From assembly GCA_020723085.1 (NCBI GenBank), contig DYJN01000013.1, forward strand, positions 1 to 64,000: DNA of 64,000 nucleotides. The letters are read 5' to 3'. Shown piece by piece: positions 63,139 through 64,000 of this stretch (its first letter is position 1; each line of letters starts with the position of its first letter). The DNA comes from Arcobacter sp. (GTDB lineage Bacteria; Acidobacteriota; Terriglobia; Bryobacterales; Bryobacteraceae). A model generated the notes under the pieces. The model did no database searches and was not told the DNA's origin. It saw only the letters and a list, made by a program, of their open reading frames with translations. A program made the position numbers and the translations under genes.

Positions 63139-63870
63139 TTATTCGACCCTCTCGAGTTGCAGTGTGACGGTGCCGATGTAAAACGGCATCTGGACGCGGA
63201 TCTGCACGGGCAGGCGGCGCTCGTCTTCGCTGATCCAGACGAAGAGCCGGCCTTTGCGGCGGTACAGGACGCCGCTCATCAGGAACGCCTGGTAGCGGAT
63301 GGCCTGGAATTCCCCCACGGGCGTGCGGATGCGTTCGCGCCTCTGCGCCTCCACGCGCGCCATCACGGCTTTCTTGCCGTCGCTGACCGGCAGCTCCATC
63401 ACCACCCCGGGCTCCGGCAGCAGCTCCCGCAGGCGCTGCAACCCCGCGGTGACGTCGTGCACGCAGGCAGGGATGTCGATGCTCTTCTGAGTGACGACAG
63501 CATCCTTCGCCAGATCGCGCTCCAGATAATGCGCCTTGCGCTCCGCGGAGTCGAAGCGGACCTTCGTCTCGCGGTGGCGCTTGCCCTCGTGCGCGATCAG
63601 TTCCGTGGCTTCCGCGCACCAGCCGGGGCGGTAGGAAGCATGGAATTGGTTGTCGACCTTGACGAAGGCGCGCACCAGACCTGCCGTGCGGAGCTGCATC
63701 CTGAGGCTTTCCGCCGCGCTGGTCTCCACCTCGACATCGCCGGCGTGCACCAGCCGCCATTCGGCCTTGAAGCTCAGCTTCTGCGCCGCCGGCGGCTGCC
63801 ATGCGGGCGCCTGAGCGAAAACGGCGGAAAAAACAAGCAGCGCCTGCCACGGCGCCCGGCGGAACGGCAT
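63139..63870 (-). CDS. DUF3108 domain protein, secreted
   Basis: LSFKAEWRLVHAGDVEVETSAAESLRMQLRTAGLVRAFVKVDNQFHASY...RRKGRLFVWISEDERRLPVQIRVQMPFYIGTVTLQLE. Confidence 0.8.
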   Translation of the reverse strand: MPFRRAPWQALLVFSAVFAQAPAWQPPAAQKLSFKAEWRLVHAGDVEVETSAAESLRMQLRTAGLVRAFVKVDNQFHASYRPGWCAEATELIAHEGKRHRETKVRFDSAERKAHYLERDLAKDAVVTQKSIDIPACVHDVTAGLQRLRELLPEPGVVMELPVSDGKKAVMARVEAQRRERIRTPVGEFQAIRYQAFLMSGVLYRRKGRLFVWISEDERRLPVQIRVQMPFYIGTVTLQLERVE

Positions 63871-63917
63871 CGCCCTTCCAGTCTCGCAGACAGCTCGAGA
63901 AAGCCGCAAACGCGCGC

Positions 63918-64000
63918 TCAGCTCAGCAGCGCATGAGCGATCCAGGCGCACGCGTAGGCGAGCGCGTTCATGTAGAAAAACTGGATCGCCGGCCATTTCC
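63918..64000 (-). CDS. C-terminal end of a probable membrane protein running off the right edge
   Basis: Minus-strand frame ...KWPAIQFFYMNALAYACAWIAHALLS-stop. Confidence 0.35.
   Translation of the reverse strand, partial: KWPAIQFFYMNALAYACAWIAHALLS

Noticed and set aside
62039-63850. 603-aa minus ORF in an alternative frame over SGNH/DUF3108 genes
   Set aside because: Arg/Ala/Gly-rich off-frame reading of two recognisable genes

Overview
This is a high-GC bacterial chromosome window. It is probably from the Acidobacteriota (Solibacter/Bryobacter-like), judging by two VWFA-related Acidobacterial-type proteins, an Oar-like TonB receptor and the gene style; this lineage call is an inference. 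The window is gene-dense and mostly chromosomal core. It contains an IS4-type transposase remnant at the left edge, selB with an apparent frameshift, murB, and a partial complex I operon (nuoC-D-I-J-K-L-M-N-H, with nuoH last). Also present are a GGDEF-like/EAL pair directly upstream of nuo, a class I cytochrome c, kdsC, tilS, ftsH, a TadG/TadE/TadE trio, xseA, an HpnI-like glycosyltransferase, thrS, an ECF sigma/zinc-finger anti-sigma pair, and a DUF3108/SGNH hydrolase region. Two clusters stand out. (1) 31.1-37.4 kb: a good sigma-54 promoter (GG-N10-GC) precedes a membrane-anchored GcvH-like protein that lacks the canonical lipoyl-lysine. It is followed by a HybA-like ferredoxin, a HybB/NrfD quinone subunit, a histidine kinase with two periplasmic c-type heme motifs, an NtrC-type activator and an archaemetzincin-type protease. 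This looks like a self-regulated redox module with no catalytic subunit. (2) 53.5-56.8 kb: a Tat-type gluconate-dehydrogenase-subunit-3-like protein, a GMC oxidoreductase with a cysteine cluster, and a nonaheme cytochrome c in one overlapping operon. I saw no tRNA, rRNA or CRISPR array. Coordinates follow the ORF track; start codons trimmed by me may be off by a base or so.
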